Assembly (NCBI GenBank): GCA_034401135.1
Contig: JAWZSP010000007.1
Location: 3,162,001 to 3,226,000 of the forward strand
Length of the DNA: 64,000 nt
Direction: 5' to 3'
Source: Volutella citrinella
Lineage: Eukaryota; Ascomycota; Sordariomycetes; Hypocreales; Nectriaceae
Shown here: in pieces, positions 13,297 through 24,501 of the stretch
Position numbering within the stretch: the stretch's first letter is position 1
Layout of the letters: each line of letters opens with the position of its first letter
Notes under the pieces: model-generated
What the model was told of the DNA's origin: nothing
The model's input: only the letters and a program-made list of their open reading frames with translations
Database searches by the model: none
Made by a program: the position numbers and the translations under genes

Positions 13297-15064
13297 ACGA
13301 CGCTGTTAATCATTGCCTGCCTATACCAGACCGTCTATCGGCATCGGTGCGAGCCCCGTTCCACAGCCTCATTCTCTGGGGTCCACAGGCACGCTACAAT
13401 GTGTACCTGATCCCACTCAAGACCACGGTGACACGCGTAGCTTACTGTCCTGCTCTTGGCTAGAATAGCCGCAGAGGGTGTAATAATATGCAAGTTCACG
13501 GGGTTGGATGAGCCTGCAGACCCACTGCCGATACGTACCGCACAATCTGACTTGATCCGTCCTGCGATTGTCCCTCTCGCCAGCTTCGCGTAATGATGCC
13601 CAAGTTCAGGCCTACGGCATCGGAAGTTCAAGGCGCCGTTTCGTTTCGGACTTGAGGCTTTTCCAAGGAATGAGCGGTGCTACTCGCTACGGCTGTTCCA
13701 CGACGACCAACTCAAAGGAGCTACGGTGTAGAGCAGGTGCATGTTGTTTGCGCCCATGCAGACCAATTGCCGCCAGCGCAACCCGCAACACGAGGCCCCA
13801 GCTTGGCAGTGGCCGCCTGATCGTCGGGAACGTGACTCTACTTACTGGCATGGGAAAACGGCAGGACAGACCAGGGCGGCTGTGCAACCGGCGCGGATCA
13901 TCCTGGGTAATATTAAGAGTTGCTTTTTGCCCCGTCGCACAGACGGTCTACTCACTGTTGTGACACTCAGGTCCCGTCATCTATCACTTGCAATATCACG
14001 CTGGACGATCCTGGGGACCAAGATTCGGCCGTTGGAGGGCAGGAGGGCAGTGTGATCTTGGACGACCCCAGGATTCCGGATTAGCCGGCAGACATTGGAT
14101 CGGCTTTGGACTGAAGGCACTCGGCCCCGACATGGCTTTTCGAGCCGCCTCCCCAAGCATCCAGGCTCAACCCCTCACAACGAATGCCGCTGAAGCGACA
14201 TATTGTAACAAAAACTGGCAAATTACTTAATGCCCCCGTTGCATGATTGCACGCAGCCGGATACGAGGCGGCGGACGGCACCGAGCCACTGACCCGGTTT
14301 CAGAGGATGCGACGATCCAGAGGGGTCTCCTGAGGACCAGAAGCCGCTGTATCCCATCTAGAATGATAAGGTCAGGTTCCATGGGCAATGGTACCACGAC
14401 GTGGATTAGGGCAGTTCCTCGATGGACATTTCAACAGGCTACACGTAGTTCTGCTTCCATCATCGATTACCACCTGAAACCAAGATGAGCGCGAGTCGAG
14501 ATGTTGCGCTTGTGTGACGGGCCACTCGAATACATGGCTATGGCATCTGTGAACCCGAATATGTACGCCGAAATCTACGATTGCGCGGTGATGTGACCAG
14601 CCCACTTGTGCGACAGCGATGTGTACGACGTGCAAATCGAGCTGTGGAACGCACCCTTTCCTTTGTTGCACCACTCCCCCGCCGAAATGCCGTAGTGCAC
14701 ACTGACCGCCTGGCCGACTTCAAGGTAAAATCACGGGCCTTTAATGGTGTTGTAAGCTTGTCGACTGAGGCCCGCTGTGTAACAAGATGACGCACCAACA
14801 ACACCGGCAGCCATGATTGAGCCCTGGCCACATATGCATCCACAAGACCCAACATTTAACGCTACTTCTCGTATGCAGACCCTTGGAATTAGAGGCACCC
14901 CGAGAACCCTGCGTCGAGTCGGAATAGAATCGACGAGCCCCGACTCCGGGACGCACCACCGGCCGGACGCCCCACATCCCGGGCTGCCGCCCCCGGTCCT
15001 CGTTGCCATGTCGCTTGCCAGCAGCCAGTGTGGTGGTATGACCAGGTGTCAGCGTCGCAGCGGC

Positions 15065-15075
15065 GGGGGGGGGGG
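15065..15075. repeat. Poly-G tract (11 G)
   Basis: Uninterrupted run of 11 G in non-coding DNA. Confidence 0.9.
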
Positions 15076-15606
15076 AGCGATGATACCACTGCGATTGCCT
15101 TGGTTGCAGGCGGGCTGCCCCGCTTTGCAGGCCTGGTTCCTTGGAAGAGACCCTGAAGGACCCTTAACGCATTGCCGGTGGTCTGATGGGAGAGCGGGGA
15201 TGAAGGATTTCGGGGTGTGGTGCCTCGAGACGGTGTGGGTAGTGGTTTCGGGGACGTTGAAGCTGCTAAGGGGACCTTTGGGAGGCTCGCGAGGCGTTAC
15301 GACGGCGTTGGTTGGACTGCCAGACGGAGCTGAAGATGAGTGTCATCTTGTGTTGTTCAGACCCCGCCATCTTGGATCAAGCGGGCGACGAGTAAACAAC
15401 GATGAGGTTTCGGGGGATAAGACAAAACTGTTTTTATTCATGCTGGTTGCAGCTTCATAGCTCGATACTCGTAGTAAAAAGAAGTCGGACCAATATCGCT
15501 TCATTGCACCGCCAGCCCCCGTCTAAGCTGTCTGCACTGACTCTCATATGCACGCCTCTCTCGACCGCCTACACTCCAAGCCCATGACGTAAGAGCACTC
15601 TCTCTC

Positions 15607-15803
15607 TTAGTTCTTGTTCTGCGCCGGCTGCTTCTCAGCCATTTCCTCTACGTCGGTCATTGGAAGGTCAGCACAAGCACCGAGTTGCGGGCCAAGTTCA
15701 CCAGTCTAGATGGCTACAAATTGGAAATGATGTGCCTGCTGACGCGGTCCACCGAGGCGATTTACATTGTTGGATCAAGACCGAGCCTCAAAATCTCGGC
15801 CAT
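15607..15803 (-). other. Possible very small gene or exon remnant
   Basis: Two short minus-strand frames stand out in otherwise empty DNA. One starts at 15803 (MAEILRLGLDPT...), can be spliced across a good 60-nt intron (GTAAAT...CTAG, 15765-15706), and continues as a hydrophobic tail (LVNLARNSVLVLTFQ) to a TGA at 15657, giving 28 aa. The other, in a different frame, starts at 15660 and ends at 15607 (MTDVEEMAEKQPAQNKN); it resembles the charged C-terminus of a protein. I recognise neither. They may be chance frames. Confidence 0.15.
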
Positions 15804-17177
15804 TTTCCTGGCTCTCGCAGTTGGGCAGAATGTCCCATCGTCGCGGAGCCGTGGGGGATGGTAGCGCGACTGGGAATTTTCGTTAGAACAAAAATGGAGG
15901 GCAACAGGAAAGAAATGGCAACACAACAATGTGGGCTGGCCGGAGAAGAGGTTGAGAGTGTATGGAATAGAGGGAAGGCGATTTCGCAGAGACACTCAAG
16001 GCGGAGGAGGGTATGCAGGAAGAGGTCGTTTTGTTATTATTGGACGTTTAGTTGCGAAACTCCGAGGCTTGAACGCGGCGTTATATGTACTCTGTGATAT
16101 TGAATAAAGATGGTGAGTTCATCGTACAAGGACCTCTCAGATTATCTGCATGATCCTGCCAAGCGCAAGACGACAACTATGCCATGCTCAAGAGTGTTTT
16201 AATATATGTGTCCCAGGTGTTGGACAATGAGAAGGACTGCTCCATTCATCAGAAACCCGGGACAGCGTTAGATTGAGCGTAACTTACATGTCGGCAACGC
16301 AGGGCTGTATAGACTGCTGCGCAGCATCTAATGGTGTCCTGGATGATAGGAACCATGTCAACGGCAGCAAAATTAACGCTTTTCAGCTTCAAGTGGTCAT
16401 GGGAAAGACTGGATTATACATCCCTACCATGCATGCGGTCTTGTCAGGTTGCTTCGAATGACCTCTGTTTTTGCGTCAACGCCATGGTGCTTAGAGGATT
16501 TGAACTTGTGATTTGGAATATATGAGGGATATCGTTGACTTGCTATTTATGGATGAGTTGAGCGAATAGCCTGACAAGCACTTTACACGTTTGAGCACGA
16601 CGTCAACAGCAACTCAAGACGGGGGGCAACAAAACAACTTGAAGAAAATTGAACAAGAATTGTGCTTAGGAACGTATCTGAAAATACCATGAGAACGAAT
16701 ATAGGCTGTGATTGAAACACTTGCGTAACACTCTTCAATAATCCTGCCTTGCAGCGAGAAATTCAACTTAAACCCGCTGTCTAGCTCAAAGTGGGAAAGA
16801 AACTCAGATATAAGAAACATTGAGCATGGATATATGTGGAATTTGATAGTGCTAAATTCAGGTTTGCCTCAGTTATCAAACACAGCTAAGAAAGCGCGAA
16901 CACTAGCAGTAATCCTTGACAGTTGTCAGCCTTACTTGCTCTCTTGTTTAGCGATGGACTATAAGCCAATGTGTTCACTTTTGTCATCAGGCCTAAACAT
17001 AGAAACGAATTAAGCGACGCTTTAGAGACTTTGCCTGATTTGTGGCACGCTTTGTTTGCTGAATTTAGAACAGGTGATGCAAAATGTAGGAAGTAAACTG
17101 TATGTTCTACACGAAGAGGAGAATCTATATACACCATTGTCATATTGTCGAGGCTTTCTTTGAACATAAGAATACTG

Positions 17178-17784
17178 TTAAAACTGCAGACGTGAAGCCA
17201 GACGCCAGGTGTACCAGAACAACGACCCGACTGCCAGCAAGTTGAGGTGGATGCACATGGCATGAGCTCTCGAGAATGTCTTCTTCAAGACTGCCATCTC
17301 TGGGCTTTGTGACTCTAAGACATTAATCTTGGAGGGGTCTCGATTGCTTGCTTTTGCATCAGAAGTCGCTGCATCTGCTTAGCTCGACTAGTTTTGTGCG
17401 TAAAGAGCGGATGAACTTACCCTGCTCAACCCGCTCCATCATGAGCCTCTTTGTTCGTGGCCCAAAGACGAAAAAGTTGAGTATCGCAACGACGCCAGAA
17501 ACGGCAAATGGAATCCAGTCAAACTTGTTCTCGATCAGTGACAGAGGGCCACGCGTGGGAAATGTGACGGCGGTGAGGATGAGGAGCAGCGACTGGGTGT
17601 GGAAGTAGACTGGGAAGATGCGGCCCTGGAACTTGACGTATGAGCTCGACGGCAGCGACCTGCGGGCAATCTTTGTGACGATGAAGGTCTGGTAGAGCTG
17701 GGACCCAAACAGGGCGGAGAAGGAGAGGAGGTGGAAGGGCGCGAGGCTGCCCAAGACGGACTGGATGATGGCGCCGAGGGTCAT
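17178..17784 (-). CDS. TMEM205-like (DUF4149) membrane protein
   Basis: Small integral membrane protein of the TMEM205/DUF4149 family, of unknown molecular role. Two exons on the minus strand, 17784-17421 and 17314-17178, give 166 aa. The 106-nt intron has a GTAAGT donor and a CTTAG acceptor. Four hydrophobic segments are visible: near residues 10-35 (FHLLSFSALFGSQLYQTFIV), 50-75 (around YFHTQSLLLILTAVTF), 88-105 (WIPFAVSGVVAILNFFVFGP) and 140-158 (LNLLAVGSLFWYTWRLA). The motif GPRTKRLM after the third segment and the conserved FSRAHAMCIHLNL before the last are typical of the family. Reading through the donor would instead give a 141-aa product with a non-conserved tail, so the spliced form is preferred. 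Confidence 0.87.
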
Positions 17785-19286
17785 TGTGATGGCGTTGGAG
17801 GTTATTGGAGGCTGGTGACTTTGGGATGGTGATGGGAAGGAAAGATGAGAAATTGCTCAAACGAGGTTGGTTGGGGGCGTTATTTATGGTTGGGCTAGAC
17901 TGCGCGGCAACTTTGATAGATCCGATGGCATTCGGAACTTAGACGGAGTGGGGCCGGAAAGTCCGCGAGGGTTCGGCAGAGGTGACGACGCACAGGGACG
18001 GACGATGAAGAGAAGGGGGAATAGTAATTGATGAAAATCATTTTTACTGCATTCACAGAGAAATAAATGCTAGTATTTCTGTTTATGAGGCTACTCGTTT
18101 GTGCCGAGGTCGTTGCATGAGGTAGCATTGACTGCACGGCTGGCGAGACCCGTTGATGATATTACCTGGGGCGACTCAGGCTTGAAGGCTAATCATACGT
18201 ACATGGAGCATTTGAGTTGCTTTGCCCAACTACTATATCGAAGCCAGAAGTATTCAATAGCACTAGTTGCGGACTTGAGCCAACCACTGGACAGTTTGCA
18301 CACGTTGGGGCGGAATTGGCTGTGTATAAACATGAAGGTATTCCCCTGTATCCACACAACGGTATCACAAGTGGATCAATTACTTGTCCCCGGCTTGATT
18401 TGGGCATGCATACCCCTTTGTCAATGCTTGATGCGTCGTCTGGGCTTCCAACTGACCCGATTGCTGGGTTTTATAGCGACCGGGGCCATCCATGGTGGAG
18501 CCTGAACATTGCTCGATTTAGCCTCTTAAATTGTTGCCTATTACGGACAGGACTGATGCGGGAACCATGTTGGGGCCAGGGTTTTATTTATTAATTACAA
18601 CCTGTCAGGCACATAAAACCACCTGCAATTTGGGTCGTTGGATATTGGCATTGCTACTGACAGCGAGATCTGAGACATGACGGGGATCGGTGCTGGCAGT
18701 CAGCATGACTTGATGACGGATCGGATTGAAGAGGCAAAATAACAGGGCTTGTGAATGGATTCTATAATGGCGGAAATCCCCTCTACAGATTGTCCGTCGA
18801 GCTCAGCAGAGCCAGAATTCTTGGCCTCGTGCAGACTCAGGAAAAGGAGTGGGTAGTTATTTATAGGCCGGGCAGACGCTGCGAAATGCCCCATTCAGAA
18901 CATGCGCCTGGGGAGATGCTCCGCAGCACTCATGGGATCAAGGCCGGGAATGTCCCTGACCATCGGCCGAGGCCCGCAGTAGGTGTTTCCGATTGACCAG
19001 GGCACAGCGCCAATCCTGCGCAGACTGGCCCAATTGTGCGGAGGCGATGCTCAGCCTTGGCAGGCCAAACGGCCCGTGTCGCAAAGAACTTCGGTACACC
19101 ATCATTTCACTCGCGACTTGGCGCAGTCGCATCCATCCTTGATTTCTCCATCCCTGCTTACCGCCGACGACACTGCCCCCCTCAGGATCAGCATGATGTC
19201 AAGCCCGACATATAAACATAAGCCGCGATGCCGATCCTTTTTTCACGGCTCCGTAGGCTCTCACTGAATCACACTCATTTGCCATC
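17785..19286. other. Divergent intergenic region
   Basis: About 1.5 kb between the starts of the TMEM205-like gene (-) and the Asp-box glycosidase (+). It should hold both promoters. A TATA-like element lies at 19211. The open frames present (for example 18101-18505) show no recognisable protein. Confidence 0.5.
19211..19217 (+). promoter_or_regulatory. TATA box of the Asp-box glycosidase gene
   Basis: TATAAAC 76 bp upstream of the ATG at 19287, a good distance for a fungal TATA promoter with a short leader. Confidence 0.55.
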
Positions 19287-20472
19287 ATGGTCGCCCTCAA
19301 GCACCTCGTTGCCGCAGCCGCCCTCGCTCTGGGCGGCCTTGCCAGCCCTCTGTCCGCACGCGACACCAAGCACCCGACCATCTCGCCGCTCGGGGACCCG
19401 ACTGTCGTGAACCCCAATGGCGTCTACATGCGTGTGACCCGCCACGGCGATGCCCTCATCGCCGGCTACATGGAGGCCGCTGACGGAAACGAGTCCATCA
19501 AGGCCACCCGCTCCGACGACGACGGCAAGACGTGGAAGGACATTGCCGTCGTCGAGTCGCTCCCTAGCAAGACGGACCGGCTCGACAACGCCTTTGCCCT
19601 CTCCATGGGCGGCGGCCGCGTGCTCATGTCGTTCCGCCACCACAGCAAGAACGCCGAGGGCAACTACAACTACTACCGCATCGTCCTCTACGAGTCGACC
19701 GACAACGGCGACACCTGGAAGTTCCTGTCGACGATCCAGGAGCGCCCCAACGACGGCACTGCCCGTGGTATCTGGGAACCCTTCCTCCGCGTTGCCAACG
19801 ACGGCAGCCTGCAGGCCTACTGGTCCGACGAGTACCTCGAGGACGACCAGGACACCGCCCTGCGCATCTCAAAGGACGGAGGCAAGACGTGGGAGAAGGA
19901 GGTCGTCATGGTGACCGGCTATGACCGCCAGAACAACAAGCAGATCCTAGGCCGCGACGGCATGGTCTCCATCATCCAGATCAGCGGCGACCACCTCATG
20001 TAAGTCAACGCCGAACCACAAAATACACCGACACCGCTAACGCACTCACAGGATGGTCTTCGAGAGCACCGCCGACGGCCCCATGGCCATCTACGTCATC
20101 GAGTCTTTCGACGACGGCAAGACGTGGCCCACCGACACGCGCCGCATCGTCTTCAAGGCCTCCGAGGGCAAGGCCACGGCCGCCCCCGGCATCGCCAAAG
20201 TCGGCGGCGCCATCGTCGTGAACTTTGGCAGCAACGAGGGCACCGACATGTCCACCGTGCCGTGGGCCCACCAGAAGGCCATCACCAGCGGCGACGGCGG
20301 CAAGACGTGGAGCGAGCTGGTCGTCGCGTCGGGGCTCGGGTCCAACTGGCCCGGCATCTTTGCGCTCAACGACAGCGAGTTCCTGATGACTATCCAGATG
20401 AAGGACAAGGGGCTGCTGTCGCAGCGCTGGAAGGTTGATAAGCAGAAGCCGTGTGTTGCAGGCTCCAGATGA
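19287..20472 (+). CDS. Secreted Asp-box (BNR) beta-propeller glycosidase, sialidase-like
   Basis: Predicted secreted six-bladed propeller hydrolase. Exons 19287-19999 and 20052-20472 with a 52-nt intron (GTAAGT...CACAG) give 377 aa. Residues 1-24 form a signal peptide (MVALKHLVAAAALALGGLAS then PLSA). Five Asp boxes (SxDxGxTW) are visible: SDDDGKTW (about 76), STDNGDTW (about 136), SKDGGKTW (about 195), SFDDGKTW (about 260) and SGDGGKTW (about 332). IWEPFLR lies between the second and third and may carry a catalytic Glu. Fungal proteins of this size fall in GH33 (exo-sialidase or Kdnase) or GH93 (exo-arabinanase); Asp boxes alone do not separate them. Substrate is therefore open. It is a single gene with no partner nearby. 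Confidence 0.82.
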
Positions 20473-21472
20473 GAGGGAGATGTCAGTATTGCAAAAGTAT
20501 AGTAACTAGCACAGTACATGTGAATCCAGTTTGTCTTCCATTGTAGCTGCTGTAAGCCAATCTTCGGGCCTCACTTCGTTCATAGAGTTCCCCTAAATTC
20601 TAAGGCATTAATATTGGAAGGTGCCTGGTTATACGATCGTGGACATCTTGTCTTAATCTACTGGAACGCTACTGTCGTTCTGTCCGTAAAAACGTCTGTA
20701 CAAAGTTACATGCAAAATTATCAACTTCAGAACCTATCGATGGTCAGCTCTAGCTAAAGGAGGCGGAGTGGGCTAATGAGGCTGGTAGGAGGCTTTGTTT
20801 CTATGGAACAAGTTTGCCTCACAATGCACCATGAAATTCTTTGCCAACTATGACCTAGTCCATGTGCTGGGAGGGTTAGGTTTCCGCATTACGATATCAC
20901 TAGTTGTGTATAAATAGATGCACACACATGTATTTCAGCGTTCGCTAACATGTACGCATAGCATCCAACTGCTTAGTTTCGAATAGCCAGGCCTTCACTC
21001 GAAATAGACGCTGATTATCACCAGACAGGTTCGCCCGGGTTGTCGTGAACCGCCGGCGAGTCAATGACGGCTGTACCTGGCAGCGAATTTTCTCTCCCGG
21101 CCGACTTCTCCCCTAAAATACTAGGAATCCCTTTCTTCCCTGTATTTTTAAATCTCATACCTTTTGCTCTGGTTATACAACTCGATAAAGTCCTGTGGGA
21201 TTTGTGTAACATGGCTTACGATACTGGACCGAAAGAATGCCTTACTATGCATAAAAATGCAGCATGGCATGACGGATGATTGGATGTGCCGGAGTGGCTC
21301 GGCATATGATGGCGCTGGCTGTGCACTCAGCCGCAAATGCAACGTGATGAGGCTCCCAGAGCCTGATGCCAGAGCCTGATGCAAATGTCGAACCCCGCTT
21401 CCTTTCTCTTCTCTTCTTTTACCTCCGCCATCGAGAATCCACAGAGGGCAGTCTTTGACCGAAAGCACCGTT
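20473..21472. other. Intergenic region, no gene seen
   Basis: One kilobase between two plus-strand genes. AT-rich terminator sequence follows the glycosidase. A TATAAATAG element lies near 20910, too far from the next ATG to be assigned with confidence. No coding sequence is visible. Confidence 0.5.
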
Positions 21473-24384
21473 ATGTCAGGGTAAATGCGTGTCGCTAAGA
21501 ATCTAGGCGATTTCTACTAAACAAAAGCCAGATTGGAGATTTTCGGGGCAGTAGCCGGCGCCATCGGCCTGTTGCACCTGACGGCTAAATCAATCAACGT
21601 GCTGCGAGGCATAGCTGATATCAAGGAGGATTTCGAGGAGTTATGTGACGAGGTGAGTGCTTGCATGGGAAACGAGACAGATTGACTGGCCAACCCCCGC
21701 AGATCGAGCGAATCGTCGAATGGGTCGAATACGCAGAGCGGACGATTCCCTCATTTTCGCCGCCCGTCCGATCGCAACTGACACAAACAGCGACACGATT
21801 GAGGAAAATCGAGAGCGAGTTGAAAGAACTAGTGTCCAAGGTGGAAAAGAAGTTGGCCGATGGAAAAATTAAGGCAAAGAAGCACAAGTGGATATTGGAG
21901 AAGGACAGGATCGCCAAACTGCACGGACGGACGCGAGATGCGAAGCAAGACCTTTCCATGTGCATCCAGTTGGAGCAGCACTCCCTGGTCGATCGTTTGG
22001 GATCACAGTCCAACCGCATGTCACGGCGACTGGCTCGGAGCGAGCGGTAAGTGCTGGTGGTAGGATGCTGAATAGGATTGCTGACCGGCATGAACAGGGC
22101 CGTCAAATCGATGAACACCACGCTCCGCTATGTTGCTGTTATCGCGTCCAGTTCGCCGCCGAGTGACCCGTTACCGAAAGAGCCACAGAGGATAGAAGAG
22201 CTACCGGATTCGTGGGCGACAGAGGACGGAGAAGAGTTCAACGAAGACAATGAGGGAGAGACACGCCCTGTCGATGAGAGCCACGAAGAGTGTGACAAAC
22301 AGGTCGAACACGCTCGAAAGCAAAGCCCTTCGACTTTCTGCCAGAAAACACCCGCAACTTTGATACTACGAGAGAAGCCAAGCTGTCCCGGCGATTGTGA
22401 ATGTGGCTGCCATGCCAAAGTTGCATATCGACAGAGTCCTAGCTTGACCAACAGTCTGCTAAGATACATGGGACTGCGATACGAGACGACGCCACGACAG
22501 GGGGGGTGGGACCGCCGGTGCAAGTGCCAAGGAGCGTGGATAGTGGAGTATCGACCTCCCGCTTGGCTGCGGGCGAGGGCTTGGTGCTTGGAAGTAACTT
22601 ACAGCACAGCCGGTCCAAGTTGCACTCTGCGATGTGCAAGATTCATTCCTTGGACTGACGTGTTTTGGGGTCACTTGCGAAAATCGGCAAAGAATATGAG
22701 ACAACAGATCTCGATGGGATTTGTTGTGTGTCATGATGATTACGCAGAATCGGGGACGGTGGTGCTCGAGGTAGGGTGCATACCTTGAAATCAGTAAGTT
22801 ATCTAACAAGTCAGCAGGAGCTAATCTCGGATGGATATTTTGAAGTGCTGGAGCTGCTTCTGGCGGAATGGAAGGTTGTGCTGCACCGGCAAGGAGTGTC
22901 CAAGTGAGTTTGCCTTTTTGGAGCTCCACAACGGGAATGACACTGATTCTGTATTTTAAAGACGGGTATACTGGGCTGCAAAAAGGCAGATCCAAAAATA
23001 TGGTCGCTCGACGGGCGAATGGCAACTAAGACTGCTACAGCAAGTCGTTTCGTTCGCAGAAGCCCCCCCAGAGCCGGCCTCATCTACGGTACACGAGGCG
23101 GCACGGTGCGGAACGGGCATGCTCGAGGCATTGGCGCATGATGGGTGGACAAAGGACGTGCTTGACAATACGGGGAGAGCGCCTTTGCACTGGGCTGTCA
23201 TGGAGAATCATGTGGACGTAGTGCAGCAGCTGATTGATGCCGGTGCTGACATCAACGTGAAGGACGTGAATTGTTGCACACCACTCATGTTTGCGGCTTT
23301 TAACAATTATATGGGCTGCATGCGTCGGCTCCTCCTCGCCGGGTGTCGCATCGATGGACAGGATTACAATGGGCAGACGGCTTTGCATGTTGCTGCATAT
23401 GCTGGCAAGGTAGATGCGGCCCGGCTATTGCTCAACCATGGCCAGGGCAGTATAGATGCCTCCGCCACAAAGACGAGGGCGAAGGTGATGGCAATGGTAT
23501 CGACGCGCGATTATTTGCTGAGTCGACTGCCGCTGCATACCCTGGCATTGAGCGTGAAGGAAGGCGCTACCCCCGAGGATATCGAAGAAGTGGCGCGGCT
23601 CCTGCTGGATGTATACCCCGAGGGCCTCGAGGCCCGGGATTCATATGGAGAAACATCCTTACTTTTAGCCCTCACCTTCGACAATTGGCCGCTGCTGTGT
23701 TGCCTCACCCGAGCTGGCGCATCGTTGGCTGCTGTCAACTCCTTCTCTAGGAACTTGCTGCACTCTGCTGCTTTATGTTGCACAAGCTCTAGTCTTGCCA
23801 TTCTTGCAGCCATGGCATTGGAGGGCCAATTGGCCAGTGTCGACCACCAACTCCGCGACGTGGTCAAGCGCACCCCTTGGGATTGTTTTGTGATTCGCAT
23901 AAAGGTGCCTGAATGGAATTTCACCCATTCCCGGCGCCCCGATATGGACACTCGGTTGGCATTTGTGAAACTCTACCAGCGGATTCGAGACAGAAACGTG
24001 CGCCACGACATTTCACTTCTGCGGCTTGCGTCTGAAGCTCTGTCTGCACAAGACCCGAGAGCGGCCTACGATCATCTCCTCCGTCTCGCAGAGCACAAGG
24101 CAGAAATGCACAATACAGAAGCAGCCGGATTTTATCGTGGGATCGCAGCCGAGATTCATGGCGGGAACTTGGAGGCGGCATCACGTTTGATCGAGGACGA
24201 CATTCAAGAACTCACAGACGAACTCGAGAGTAGCCCTTGGGACCAAGACTCGACATATGGGCGAATAGATCCACCAGAAGAAGAAGGCAGCTCTGATTGG
24301 GAAAGCTACACGGATGGCTCGGTCGATAATGACAGCGATGATGAAAGTGAGCAAGATGAGGGTTTGAGTAATGCACCAACATAG
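21473..24384 (+). CDS. Ankyrin-repeat protein with fungal STAND-type N-terminal domain
   Basis: Predicted 884-aa protein from six exons: 21473-21480, 21532-21652, 21703-22046, 22098-22770, 22818-22903 (start could be 22815) and 22962-24384. The 8-nt first exon (ATG TCA GG) plus an ideal branch point (CTACTAAAC) yields MSGLEIFGAVAGAIGLLHLT, the usual opening of fungal STAND/NLR-like and PigL-type N-terminal domains. A coiled, Lys-rich helix follows (about 60-150). At about 255 is the Cys/His cluster CPGDCECGCH followed by an LxRYMGLRYET-type strand, a module I know from many fungal ankyrin proteins. Ankyrin repeats cover about 480-575 (APLHWAVMENHVDVVQQLI, TPLMFAAFNNYMGCMRRLL, TALHVAAYAGKVDAARLLL), with weaker ones to about 690. 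The tail is acidic. No NACHT or NB-ARC core is present. Role unknown; sensing or self/non-self recognition is only a suggestion. Confidence 0.8.
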
Positions 24385-24501
24385 GTACATGTAGCAGAAT
24401 GAAGACAATATTTAGAGACAGTCAATTGATTACTACTAAGTGCTCACCTCTTCTCATAATGACCCATCTCATCATCTGCCTGACCTCCCAGCCAATAACA
24501 C

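Larger units (their letters stand above)
8420..17177. other. 8.8-kb stretch with no convincing gene
   Basis: No open frame here shows a domain, codon bias or a consistent splice pattern; the longest (for example minus strand 10549-11244 and plus strand 14813-15460) are Arg/Pro/Ser/Cys-rich and look like chance frames. The segment 8420-8990 is pyrimidine-rich on the minus strand and may be the core promoter or leader of the SCOC-like gene. Simple repeats occur: five GCCTC units at 12646-12670, a run of 13 C at 13284-13296 and a run of 11 G at 15065-15075. From about 16100 onward the sequence becomes AT-richer. A long regulatory region, a long non-coding RNA, or a decayed gene are all possible. 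Confidence 0.4.

Noticed and set aside
14813..15460. 215-codon plus-strand frame
   Set aside because: Contains translated poly-G and unbiased codons; no recognisable motif.
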